Assembly: GCF_009429125.1 (NCBI RefSeq)
Contig: NZ_CP045529.1
Span: 1,116,001-1,180,000 of the forward strand
Source of the DNA: Luteimicrobium xylanilyticum
Lineage (GTDB): Bacteria; Actinomycetota; Actinomycetes; Actinomycetales; Cellulomonadaceae
DNA length: 64,000 nt
Direction of reading: 5' to 3'
Under the pieces are notes generated by a model. The model did not search any database. It saw only the letters and a list, made by a program, of their open reading frames with translations, and had not been told where the DNA came from. The position numbers and the translations under genes were made by a program. How positions within the stretch are numbered: the stretch's first letter is position 1; every line of letters starts with the position of its first letter. Shown here piece by piece: positions 1 through 8,234 of the stretch.

Positions 1-272
1 TCGAGGACCTCGCCAAGACGCTCGACCCCGACCGGCACGCCGTCCTCGACGACCACGCGGGCCCGACCGATGCGGGACACGTTCCCTGCCGCGACGAGGC
101 GGGGGAAGAGGTACAGCTCGCCGTCGGGCGCCCGCACGGTGGCCGGGTTGAGGACGCCTTCCGCCTCCTCGGGGCGGGTGGGGTCGACATCCATCACGAC
201 TCCCAGGCGGGTGAGCGTGTACGGGATCCGGGTGCTGGCGAGGGCGGACGAGGTCGTGGTGGCCGAGGTCAT
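1..272 (-). CDS. GH130-type glycoside phosphorylase/glycosidase, N-terminal part (cut by window edge)
   Basis: Only the first 90 residues are present; the gene continues past base 1. It starts at ATG 272 with a GGAG about 11 bases upstream. The visible sequence has the pattern LGVVMDVDP, EAEGVLNPATVRAPDG and LYLFPRLVAAGN followed by SRIGRARV, which I recognise from the amino end of actinobacterial GH130 proteins. GH130 enzymes are cytosolic and mostly phosphorolyse beta-mannosides to mannose 1-phosphate. No signal peptide is visible, which fits. It lies 94 bases after the importer permease on the same strand and probably ends that operon. The family call rests on the N-terminus only; the substrate cannot be decided. 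Confidence 0.65.
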   Translation of the reverse strand, partial: MTSATTTSSALASTRIPYTLTRLGVVMDVDPTRPEEAEGVLNPATVRAPDGELYLFPRLVAAGNVSRIGRARVVVEDGVPVGVERLGEVL

Positions 273-366
273 CGGGAGGGTCTCCAGGGCGAGGTGGTGG
301 TTCGTGGCGTGTGACTGACGGTGAAGGGGGCTGAGGCCTGCGGGTGGCGGGGGACCAGGGATCCGC

Positions 367-1260
367 TCACCCCTTGACGGCGCCGAGGACGCCGTTGACG
401 AGGTAGCGCTGGATGAACAGGTAGCCGATGACCAGGGGTGCGGCGACGATGAGCGTGGCTGCTGCGAGCAGCCCCCACTGGTTGCCGTAGGTGCCCTTGA
501 AGGCGTACAGCCCGACCGTGACCGGGAACTTCGTCGGGTCGGCGAGGAGGACGGTGGCGAGGATGATCTCGTTCCAGATCCATACCGCCTGCAGGATGAA
601 GCAGGTGACCAGCGCGGGTCGTGCGAGCGGCAGGACGAACGTGAACAGGTAGCGCCAGTACCCGACGCCGTCCATGGCGGCGGCCTCGTCGAGCTCGCGC
701 GGCAGGGACGACACGAAGCCGCTGAACAGGAGCGGACCCACGCCCACCCCGACGCCGACCATGAGGATGTAGCCGAGGCGGTTGTCGTACAGGTGCAGTC
801 GCAGCAGGAGCTGGAACTGGGTGATGAGCGCGTTCGGCAGAAACAGCACGAGCGCGAACACGGCCCGCCAGACCTTGCCACCGCGGATGTATCCACGCGC
901 GACGGGGAAGCCCATCACGAGGGCGATGAAGGTGCCGATGCCGGCGCCTGCCGCGGTGTACAGGATGCTGTTGAGGACGTAGGAACCGAAGTTCCCCTTG
1001 CTCCACGCCTGGCTGAAGTTGCTCCAGTGGGGCGAGTGCACGAGCCCGACCGGGTTGGAGGCGAACTCGGCGTTGCTCTTGAGCGCGGTGTTCGCGAGGA
1101 ACAGCAGCGGGAAGAGGAACAGGACGAGCACGGCGGCGACGCACAGGTAGAGCCAGATCCGGCCGCGTCGACGCGGCGGGCGGGTCCGTCCGCCGGCGTG
1201 ACGGCCCGAGGGCGTCGCGGCCGGTGCGGCCGCCGTGCTGGTGCTCGTGAGGGTGCTCAC
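367..1260 (-). CDS. Carbohydrate ABC transporter permease, MalG type
   Basis: A 297-residue inner-membrane permease of the binding-protein-dependent transport family. After a Pro/Arg-rich cytoplasmic N-terminus (about 35 residues) there are six predicted membrane helices. The EAA loop (ELDEAAAMDGVGYWRYLFTF) that docks the ATPase is present near residue 190. The ATG at 1260 overlaps the stop of the upstream permease by four bases (ATGA), so the two are translationally coupled. With its partner it should form the pore of a sugar importer; the associated GH130, GH92 and ManA genes suggest a mannose-containing oligosaccharide. No ATPase gene is nearby. Confidence 0.95.
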   Translation of the reverse strand: MSTLTSTSTAAAPAATPSGRHAGGRTRPPRRRGRIWLYLCVAAVLVLFLFPLLFLANTALKSNAEFASNPVGLVHSPHWSNFSQAWSKGNFGSYVLNSILYTAAGAGIGTFIALVMGFPVARGYIRGGKVWRAVFALVLFLPNALITQFQLLLRLHLYDNRLGYILMVGVGVGVGPLLFSGFVSSLPRELDEAAAMDGVGYWRYLFTFVLPLARPALVTCFILQAVWIWNEIILATVLLADPTKFPVTVGLYAFKGTYGNQWGLLAAATLIVAAPLVIGYLFIQRYLVNGVLGAVKG

Positions 1261-2177
1261 AGGCGTGCCTCCCTCTTGCGCAGGTAGCGCATCGTGACCA
1301 CCACGATCGCGCCGACGAGGACGAACTGGACCATGGAGATGGCGGCCGCGTACCCCTGCGACTGCGAGAGGGTGGTGCCGGAGGTGCCGCCGAACCCTTG
1401 GACGTAGACCATGAGCGAGAGCACCTGTGTCGCCTTGTTGCTCGGTCCGGTCAGGACGTAGGTGAGCTGGTAGGACTGCATGGCGTTGACGACGCCGAGC
1501 AGCACGTTCGCGGTGATCGACGGCGCGAGCAGGGGCAGGGTCACGAGGCGGAACCGCTTCCAGCCCGAGGCGCCGTCGATGCTCGCGGCCTCGTACAGCT
1601 CCTCGGGGATCGACTGCAGCCCGGCCAGGAAGATGATGACGGAGACACCGACGACTGCCCAGATCTGGACGAACGTCACGAGGGCGAGCGCGAGCTTCGG
1701 GTCGCCGAAGAACGCCGAGTCGGTCCCGAACCAGGACAGCACCTTGGCCGCCGGGCCGCCTGACGGGTTGAACATCAGGGACCAGACGAGGCCGATGACG
1801 GTGACGCCGAGGACGGTCGGCATGAACACGACCGACCGGTAGAACGCGCGTCCACGGAGGGGTCGGTTGAGCAGCACCGAGATCCCGAGCGCCAGCGCGA
1901 GCTGGACGACCGTGCTGACGCCGGCGAAGACGAGCGTGTTCTTCAGGGCGTTCAGGTTGTCGTCGAGGTGGGCGGCGGAGAAGAAGGACCGGTAGTTGTC
2001 GATCCCGATGAAGTTCACCGGGATGCCCGGTAGCCCGCGCAGGTCGGTGAACGAGGCGACGAGGACGAGAGCCGCGGGCACGAGGCCGAAGACTGTGAGG
2101 ACGGCGAAGCCGGCGAAGAAGGAGATCCGGACCGGGAACCGGTGCGGGAACGGGAAGGGGCTGGCGGTACTTGCCAT
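1257..2177 (-). CDS. Carbohydrate ABC transporter permease, MalF type
   Basis: A 306-residue sugar ABC permease with six predicted membrane helices and an EAA loop (ELYEAASIDGASGWKRF) around residue 195. The frame is open much further upstream, but ATG 2177 is chosen because AGGA lies nine bases before it and a normal MalF N-terminus follows (short polar stretch, then the first helix). Second gene of the importer operon, after the binding protein, from which it is separated by 107 bases containing a strong hairpin. Pairs with the MalG-type permease downstream. Confidence 0.95.
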   Translation of the reverse strand: MASTASPFPFPHRFPVRISFFAGFAVLTVFGLVPAALVLVASFTDLRGLPGIPVNFIGIDNYRSFFSAAHLDDNLNALKNTLVFAGVSTVVQLALALGISVLLNRPLRGRAFYRSVVFMPTVLGVTVIGLVWSLMFNPSGGPAAKVLSWFGTDSAFFGDPKLALALVTFVQIWAVVGVSVIIFLAGLQSIPEELYEAASIDGASGWKRFRLVTLPLLAPSITANVLLGVVNAMQSYQLTYVLTGPSNKATQVLSLMVYVQGFGGTSGTTLSQSQGYAAAISMVQFVLVGAIVVVTMRYLRKREARL

Positions 2178-2236
2178 GGCGGGTCCTTCGAGCTTCCGGG
2201 CGGGGCCCGGACGACGGACGGTCGGGGTGGATGGAG

Positions 2237-2277
2237 GGCTCGGCCCTGCGTCGGTGCTGCCGGCGCAGGGCCGAGCC
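2237..2277 (-). terminator. Intra-operon hairpin between binding-protein and permease genes
   Basis: A perfect 14-bp inverted repeat (GGCTCGGCCCTGCG / its complement, 2237-2250 and 2264-2277) with a 13-base loop lies eight bases after the binding-protein stop. There is no T-run. It probably stabilises the 5' part of the message or partly terminates it, giving more binding protein than permease. Confidence 0.6.
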
Positions 2278-2284
2278 GGTCTGG

Positions 2285-3622
2285 CTAGAACGCTGCGGAC
2301 CACGCCTTCTGCGCGGCGTCGGCGGCGCTCGCGGCGTCCTTGGTGCCCAGCGGGGACAGGGCCGGGTAGTTGAACGGGTAGACCGCGTCCTGCCCGGCGT
2401 CGTTGTTGGCGACCCACACCTGGTCCCACGCGGGTTCGTAGTCCTTGGCGTACTGTTCGATGGACTTCAGGAAGTCGCTCGAGGCGATGTTCGGCTGCGC
2501 TGACGAGAAGCCGGACTTGTCGAGGAACGTCTTGTAGTTCGTCGGGTCGGAGAAGAACGTCAGCCAGGCCAGTGCGGCGGTCTTGTTCTTCGACGCGGCG
2601 GAGACCGCGAGCTGGAGCTCGATCTTGCCGTTCAGGGACGCGTTCGACTGGGCGTCGTCTCCCATCGGGAGCGGGAAGTAGCCGAAGTCGAACTTGTCGC
2701 CGACGGCGGCGGCGATGGTGGGCTCGTCCCAGGTGCCGTCCGGAGTCATGGCGTACTTGCCCGCCGCAAACCCGGCGGGGATGTCGCTGTAGGCGGCGCC
2801 CGAGAAGTTCTTCTGCGCGTACCCGAAGACCGTCTGGACCCGCTGGAGGACCTCGAGCGGCTCGGTGTCGTTGAGCTTGGTCTTCTGGTCCCACAGGTCC
2901 TGCGCGAGCTGATTCTTGGCGTCGAGGCCGGGGTAGAGGCTCGCGACGGCCGACAGCATCGGCAGGCCGGCCGGCCACCCGTCCTTGCCGCCGATGCCGA
3001 ACGGCGTGACACCGGCGGACTGGAGCTTCTTGCAGGCCGCGACGAGCTCGTCCCAGGTGGTCGGAACGTCGATGCCGTTCTGCTTGAAGATGGTCTTGTT
3101 GTAGTAGACCCCCGTCGAGTAGCTCAGGCCGGTGGGGACGGCGTACTGCTTGCCCTTGAACTCCTGGGCGTCGAGCACGCTCGGTGTGTAGTTCTTCATG
3201 AAGGGCTGGTCGGTCAGGTCGAGCAGCGCGCCGCTCGCGGCGAGACGTGCGTCGTTGGACTCGGAGCCCTTCGCGAACGACGGGACGTCGGTCAGCGGTC
3301 GGCCCGAGGAGTTCACGACGAACACGTCGACGTTCCTGGCCGTCAGCCGCGACGACTCGGTCGAGGGGTAGTTGCTGTTGGGGACCGACGAGAACACGAT
3401 CTTGACGTCGGGGTACTTCTTCTCGAAGGCGGCGTTCACCGCCTTGAACGCAGCGTCGGAGGCGTCCGCGGAGGACACGAGGATCTGCAGGGTGCCCGAG
3501 GGCTTGCCGGAGTCCTTGGAGCCCGAGTCCCCGCCGGTGCTGCAGGCGCTGAGTGCGAGCAGCGTGCCGGCCACGCCGGCTGCGATCAGCGCATGCCTGG
3601 TGCGCAACGTCGTTGTTGACAT
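2285..3622 (-). CDS. Extracellular sugar-binding lipoprotein of the ABC importer
   Basis: A 445-residue solute-binding protein of the carbohydrate-uptake 1 type. The first 27 residues form a lipoprotein signal peptide with lipobox LSAC; the cysteine should be lipidated and anchor the protein outside the membrane. A Ser/Gly/Lys linker follows, then the usual two-lobed binding fold, including a sugar-binding C-terminal region (PDGTWDEPTI, AALAWLTFFSD). ATG 3622 has GGGAGAG about seven bases upstream. First gene of the operon binding protein - MalF - MalG - GH130, driven by a promoter carrying two different LacI-type operators. The ligand is inferred, not seen. Confidence 0.95.
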   Translation of the reverse strand: MSTTTLRTRHALIAAGVAGTLLALSACSTGGDSGSKDSGKPSGTLQILVSSADASDAAFKAVNAAFEKKYPDVKIVFSSVPNSNYPSTESSRLTARNVDVFVVNSSGRPLTDVPSFAKGSESNDARLAASGALLDLTDQPFMKNYTPSVLDAQEFKGKQYAVPTGLSYSTGVYYNKTIFKQNGIDVPTTWDELVAACKKLQSAGVTPFGIGGKDGWPAGLPMLSAVASLYPGLDAKNQLAQDLWDQKTKLNDTEPLEVLQRVQTVFGYAQKNFSGAAYSDIPAGFAAGKYAMTPDGTWDEPTIAAAVGDKFDFGYFPLPMGDDAQSNASLNGKIELQLAVSAASKNKTAALAWLTFFSDPTNYKTFLDKSGFSSAQPNIASSDFLKSIEQYAKDYEPAWDQVWVANNDAGQDAVYPFNYPALSPLGTKDAASAADAAQKAWSAAF

Positions 3623-3643
3623 GACTTCTCTCCCGTGAGTTCA

Positions 3644-3659
3644 GCCGAAACGTTTCGGC
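3644..3659. promoter_or_regulatory. LacI-type operator, type A, copy 1
   Basis: A 16-bp perfect palindrome with core CCGAAACGTTTCGG and the central CG typical of LacI-family sites. It sits just after the predicted transcription start of the importer operon. The same 12-bp core recurs at 9430-9441. Confidence 0.85.
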
Positions 3660-3668
3660 AGAAGAGTG

Positions 3669-3696
3669 ACAGTAGCACTCCCGACAGCGATGTCAA
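3669..3696 (-). promoter_or_regulatory. Importer operon promoter with a type C LacI site over its -35
   Basis: On the minus strand TTGACA (3691-3696) is followed after 16 bases by TACTGT (3669-3674), a good sigma-70-like promoter. The -35 box lies inside GACAGCGATGTCA (3683-3695, plus-strand reading), which is base-for-base the core of the operator in front of the GH92 gene at 14655-14667. The promoter therefore carries a type C site at -35 and a type A site just downstream of the start. Confidence 0.75.
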
Positions 3697-3728
3697 CAGC
3701 CCGAGCGCCTCCCGCCCTCCCGGCCCGC

Positions 3729-4760
3729 TCAGTTGCGGGGGACGGGCCCGATCGAGTCGCGCACCACGACCTGGGCGGGCTCGACCTCCGCGTCCGGGGC
3801 CGCGCCCTCCTCGATCAGGTCGAGCAGCTGGCGCGCGGCGGCCCGCCCCACCCGCCGCGGCGAGGTCTGCACCGTCGTGAGCGTCGGTCGGACGTACGTG
3901 CCGAGGGCGATCCCGTCGTAGCCCGTGACCGAGACGTCGCCGGGCACGGACACCCCGAGCTCCTGGGCGCGCATCATGAAGCCGACCGCCGTCAGGTCGT
4001 TGACGCAGACCACGGCGGTCGGGCGCTCGTCGGCCGGGAGCGTGAGCAGCTCGTCCGCCGCGGCCCGTCCGGAGTCGAAGGTGAAGTCCCCGACGACGAG
4101 CCGACCCGGGCGGAGGCCCGCCCCCGTGAGCGCTCGCTCCCACGCTCGGCGCCGCTGCCAGGTGTGCACGTACTCGAGCGGGCCGCTCACGTGCGCGACC
4201 CGCCGATGGCCGAGCGTCACGAGCGTCGCGACGAGCCGGGTCAGCGCCTCCCCGCCGTCCTGGCGGACCGCGGGGAACGGAAGCATGGTCGCCTCGTCCG
4301 CGTTGATCCCTACCGCGGGCAGCTCGAGTTCGCCGACGAGCGGGATCCGCGGGTCGTCGACCTGCAGCTCGTTGAGGATCACGCCGTCGACGCGGCGGTT
4401 CGCTCCGAGCTCGCGGTATCGCAGCTCGGTCCGGTGGGCGTCGGCGCTGACCTGCAGGACGAGCGCATAGCCGCGCTCGGGCAGCACCTCCTCGATCCCG
4501 CCGATGAAGGCCCCGAAGAACGGGTCGGCCTCGAGCACCTCGACCTCGCGCTGGACGACGAGGCCGACCGCGAACGCACGTCTGGCCGACAGGCTGCGCC
4601 CTCGGACGCTGGGCACGAAGCCGAGGGTGTCCGCGGCGTCGCGGACCCGCAGGCGGGTCGCCTCCGAGACGCCGGGCCGGCCGTTGAGCGCGGCTGACGC
4701 CGAGCTGATCGCCACGCCTGCGCGCTCGGCGACGTCGACGATCGTCACACGCTTCTTCAC
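3729..4760 (-). CDS. LacI-family transcriptional repressor (regulator 1)
   Basis: A 343-residue LacI/GalR regulator. The N-terminal helix-turn-helix (TIVDVAERAGVAISSASAALN, about residues 5-25) and hinge (VRGRSLSARR) are followed by a periplasmic-binding-like effector domain. GTG 4760 is chosen although the frame is open upstream, because GGAGGA lies six bases before it and the HTH then starts at the normal place. It is closely similar to the regulator at 8235 (shared FFGAFIGGIE, VDGVIL and YVHTWQRRRAW-like stretches), so the two look like paralogues. It lies directly upstream of the importer operon and divergent from the GH63-like gene. Which operator type it binds is not decidable from sequence. 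Confidence 0.93.
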   Translation of the reverse strand: MKKRVTIVDVAERAGVAISSASAALNGRPGVSEATRLRVRDAADTLGFVPSVRGRSLSARRAFAVGLVVQREVEVLEADPFFGAFIGGIEEVLPERGYALVLQVSADAHRTELRYRELGANRRVDGVILNELQVDDPRIPLVGELELPAVGINADEATMLPFPAVRQDGGEALTRLVATLVTLGHRRVAHVSGPLEYVHTWQRRRAWERALTGAGLRPGRLVVGDFTFDSGRAAADELLTLPADERPTAVVCVNDLTAVGFMMRAQELGVSVPGDVSVTGYDGIALGTYVRPTLTTVQTSPRRVGRAAARQLLDLIEEGAAPDAEVEPAQVVVRDSIGPVPRN

Positions 4761-4928
4761 GGGTTCCTCCGGTCCTGACGGGGCAGCGAAGGGTCGGGGG
4801 CGCCGGATGTGACGCACCCCTCGGCGCCCGTCTGCACGGCTGCGATCTGTGGGGATGCTAGTTCAGGCTGGGCGTCGACGTGCGGTCGTCCTGGCGGTCG
4901 GCCCACGGCACGAGCGGGCGGGGGCCTC

Positions 4929-4958
4929 TTGACACCTCGCGTTCAAACCGGTTTGAAT
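4929..4958 (+). promoter_or_regulatory. Promoter and type B LacI operator of the GH63-like gene
   Basis: TTGACA (4929-4934) is followed about 18 bases later by TTGAAT, a weak -10 (4953-4958). The palindrome TTCAAACCGGTTTGAA (4942-4957) fills the spacer and -10, so bound repressor would block RNA polymerase. The same 16 bp occurs at 13302-13317 before manA. Confidence 0.8.
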
Positions 4959-5013
4959 GCGGGGCGAACCGTGCAACGAAGGTGTGCACGACGACGTCAA
5001 GGAGCCAGATCTC

Positions 5014-8000
5014 ATGAGACGTACCCGTCGCATCGGCGCGACGATCGGATGGCTGGGGTCGGTGGCGATGGTCGCGACCCTCACCGCCACGACCGGCACC
5101 GGGCCTGCAACAGCCGCGCCTTCCGACGTAGCCGGACGACCGCCGACCGCCGACCAGCTGCGCCAGACCGGCACCTCGCAACAGCGGTGGCTGTCGGTGC
5201 CGCAGTCGCGCCTCGTCCTCAACCCGATCGACTTCAACTCCTCGCAGAGCGAGGTCGAGCAGAACTCGGGTCCCGACCTGCCGCTCGCCGTCGGCTACTA
5301 CGCCAACGACAAGGCGAACCGGCTCCGCGACGTCGTACAGACGTTCCGGGCCTCGAGCGCGGGCCCCGCGGCCCCGGCGGCGCCGAGCACGCAGGTCGGG
5401 TTCGCGGACCCGTTCGACGACGTCGACGGCTGGGCCGCCTCCGGCGCGGACGCCACGGCGAAGGGCGGCCGGGCGACCGTCACGGTAGACGGCGCCAAGA
5501 CGTGGGGCCACATCCAACGGACGGTCACGCTCGACCTCGACCAGGATCCCTACCTCACCGTCTCCGTCCCGGCAGCCACCGGCGCCTGGTCGCTGAAGGT
5601 GAACGACGGCACCCTCGCCGACGACCTCAAGCTCCAGGACGACACGACCGCCACCGGCACCCGCACGTACGACCTGCGCAAGGCCACGGGGTGGACCGGG
5701 TCGAAGACGGTCACCGTCTCGATCTACGCTGTCGGCGCCGGGAAGTCCGTGACGGTCGACTCGCTGGTCGCGCACAGCGACCCCACGCCACCGCCGGCCG
5801 CAGGCGAGGTCGACTTCGCCGACGACTTCACCACGGCGTCCGGCTGGACCGCGTCGTCCAAGGGCGCCACCCTCACGAGCGACGGCACCGAGGGCACGCT
5901 CGCGCTGCCCGGCGCAGGCTTCGGCTACCGGGCGCGGACCGTCACCGCTGACCTCTCGAACGACCCGGTGCTGACTCTCGACGTGCCGAGGACGACGGGG
6001 AAGTGGGCCCTCAAGGTCGCCCTTCCCGGAAAGGGCGACGTCGAGCTCCAGCACGACACGACCGCCACCGGTGCGCACACCTACGACCTGTCCGCGATGA
6101 CGGGCTGGACGGGCACGCAGACCTTCCAGGTCAAGCTCTTCCAGATCGGCGACGCCGCGGGGACGAGCACGACGCTCGGCCACCTGGCGATCTACCCTGC
6201 GCAGCGCTGGCTCACGGGCGCGTCGTCGTCCAGCACGTCGTGGGAGCCCGCGGCGCTGAAGTTCTCGGCCCGGTACGGGCAGGGGAACGCGCAGGGCACC
6301 GACGTCTTCCACGGCACCGACGCCTTCACCCGCGTGGTCACGACGCGGAACGTCGCCCGGCACGGCGCCGCGAGCGTGATCGCGGGCGCCGTCTCGGGCA
6401 CGGCGACCTACGACCGGCGCAGCAACGTCGTCACCGTGACCCAGGACGGCTACACGTACGCCGTCGCGACCTCCGCCGGCCGGCTGCGGCTGTTCGACGG
6501 GCCGGCCGCCCTGGGGCAGCTCGCCGACGGCAACACCGTCACCGGCGGGTCGTGGGGCGTGGTCAGCGCGCACGACGGCACGACCGCCGTCGGCGTCGGC
6601 TTCGCCGTCGGCACGGACGACGAGGCACGCTCCCACGCCGCCCGCGCCGCCCGCGGAGCCGCCTCGAGCCATGGGGCTGCGCGCGACGTCAAGACCTGGG
6701 ACCGGTACTGGGACCGCTACCTCGCGTCCGCGCCGGCGCCCAAGGACTTCGCGATCCACGGCGTCGACGCGGCGGGCGTGACCTCGTCCGACGTGCGGGA
6801 CGCCTACTACCGGGCCTGGGTCCAGCTCGAGGAGAACGTCCTCCCCGCGACCCCGGAGACCGGCAACGAGTACGCACAGCTCAGCACCGGGAAGGCCTCC
6901 CTGTGGACCAACGGGACCCCCGGCATCAGCTCGGTGGCGAGCTGGGACTCGCTGCTCGGGATGCAGGATCTCGTCCACACCGACGCAGCCAGTGCCTGGG
7001 CCTCGTTCCAGGGCCTCATGGCCAAGGTCGGCGACGACGGCAGCCTCGCCGGGGAGTCGCTCCCCTCCCGCAAGGCCCAGACTGCGTGGGTCCTGTACGA
7101 GGTCACGGGGGACGAGGGCAAGCTGCGCGACGTGTACGCGCCGCTCGTGGCGGACCTGCGCTGGGAGGCCGACCACCTGCGCTGGATCCTCGGCTCGCAC
7201 GACTACACCGACGAGCGCGACGGCGAGTTCGTCGCCTCCCTGATCTACGACCTCGGCTACGCCGAGAAGATCTCTCGCGCGCTCGGACACCAGGACGACG
7301 CGGGGGAGTGGTCGGCCCTCGGCAAGACGCTCACCGCCGACTACGAGTCGTGGTTCTTCCCGGCCACCGGCCCGTACGCCACGGTGCAGAAGGTCTACCT
7401 CGACACGTCCCGCAGCAAGGCGCCCGTCGGCTCCGACAACCCGGCCGGCGACTTCCTGGACGCGGCCACCGGACGGTGGACCGACCCGGGCCTCGCGATG
7501 TACACCACCACGGCACTCGCGATCCCGGAGCTCTCGGACGCCGACGTCGCGAAGGTCGTCGAGCGGTTCCGCACCGAGTACGACCCCGACCAGCAGCTCG
7601 CGGGGCTCGCCTCGGTGGCGATCAAGGCGCCCGACGCGCAGCTGATGACGTACGGCCTGCTCGACCGCGGGTACGCGACCGAGGCGAACGTGGTGATCAA
7701 CTCGCTGACGCGTGACATCGTGCGCTCGGGTCAGTTCGCGGAGGTCTACCAGGCGTCGTCGGGGAAGCTCTCCGACACCCCGATCGCCCGGGGCGTCGCC
7801 CCGTCGCTGTTCGGCATCGCGAACCTGATCGACAACGTCTGGCTCGCGAACGGCGTCCGGCTCGAGGCCGGCACCCCGACCTTCGTGCGGACGTCCGCAG
7901 GGCTCTCGGGCGGCGTGGACGGGCTCAGCTACCACGGCCACCGCTACGATGTGCGGCTGCAGCGGGACTCGGCCGTACTGTCCGGCGACGCCGTGCGCCT

Positions 8001-8082
8001 CGGGGTCCTGCCCCGCGCGGTGGCCCTGCCGACCGTGGGCGCCAGCGTCACGGCCCACCGGCCGCGCGGTCACGGCCACTAG
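5014..8082 (+). CDS. Secreted GH63-like (clan GH-G) glycoside hydrolase, probable
   Basis: A 1022-residue exported protein. ATG 5014 has AAGGAG nine bases upstream; an earlier ATG at 4957 lacks this and would fall in the operator. Residues 1-35 are a Sec signal peptide ending ATAA. Two similar beta-sandwich repeats follow (about 127-257 and 265-395; each has FADxF, a DPxLTxxVP-like strand and DTTATGxxTYDL). Residues 400-1000 look like an (alpha/alpha)6 barrel: SWDSLLGMQDL at 643, then PSRKAQTAWVLYEVTGDEGKL and DGEFVASLIYDLGYAEK, patterns I associate with GH63/GH37. Catalytic residues cannot be fixed by eye. GH63 members act on alpha-glucosides or mannosylglycerate; the mannose context suggests a glycan-trimming role. 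It could be another barrel family. Confidence 0.55.
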   Translation: MRRTRRIGATIGWLGSVAMVATLTATTGTGPATAAPSDVAGRPPTADQLRQTGTSQQRWLSVPQSRLVLNPIDFNSSQSEVEQNSGPDLPLAVGYYANDKANRLRDVVQTFRASSAGPAAPAAPSTQVGFADPFDDVDGWAASGADATAKGGRATVTVDGAKTWGHIQRTVTLDLDQDPYLTVSVPAATGAWSLKVNDGTLADDLKLQDDTTATGTRTYDLRKATGWTGSKTVTVSIYAVGAGKSVTVDSLVAHSDPTPPPAAGEVDFADDFTTASGWTASSKGATLTSDGTEGTLALPGAGFGYRARTVTADLSNDPVLTLDVPRTTGKWALKVALPGKGDVELQHDTTATGAHTYDLSAMTGWTGTQTFQVKLFQIGDAAGTSTTLGHLAIYPAQRWLTGASSSSTSWEPAALKFSARYGQGNAQGTDVFHGTDAFTRVVTTRNVARHGAASVIAGAVSGTATYDRRSNVVTVTQDGYTYAVATSAGRLRLFDGPAALGQLADGNTVTGGSWGVVSAHDGTTAVGVGFAVGTDDEARSHAARAARGAASSHGAARDVKTWDRYWDRYLASAPAPKDFAIHGVDAAGVTSSDVRDAYYRAWVQLEENVLPATPETGNEYAQLSTGKASLWTNGTPGISSVASWDSLLGMQDLVHTDAASAWASFQGLMAKVGDDGSLAGESLPSRKAQTAWVLYEVTGDEGKLRDVYAPLVADLRWEADHLRWILGSHDYTDERDGEFVASLIYDLGYAEKISRALGHQDDAGEWSALGKTLTADYESWFFPATGPYATVQKVYLDTSRSKAPVGSDNPAGDFLDAATGRWTDPGLAMYTTTALAIPELSDADVAKVVERFRTEYDPDQQLAGLASVAIKAPDAQLMTYGLLDRGYATEANVVINSLTRDIVRSGQFAEVYQASSGKLSDTPIARGVAPSLFGIANLIDNVWLANGVRLEAGTPTFVRTSAGLSGGVDGLSYHGHRYDVRLQRDSAVLSGDAVRLGVLPRAVALPTVGASVTAHRPRGHGH

Positions 8083-8234
8083 CTGTCGTCGGCGGTCTTC
8101 GCCGAGGTGTGCCGCCCCGGCGAGCGCTGCGGGGGCCCGGTCGACGCGAGCGCGCGCTCGGCCGCGGCCCCCGCCGCGCGCCGCGCTACCCTGGGGCCGA
8201 CCCGCCTGGGCAGCCACGACCTCACGGAGACCCG

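Noticed and set aside
4858-8217. A 1119-codon minus-strand open frame opposite the GH63-like gene
   Set aside because: It would cover the whole plus-strand gene and its operator; composition is that of an antisense shadow.
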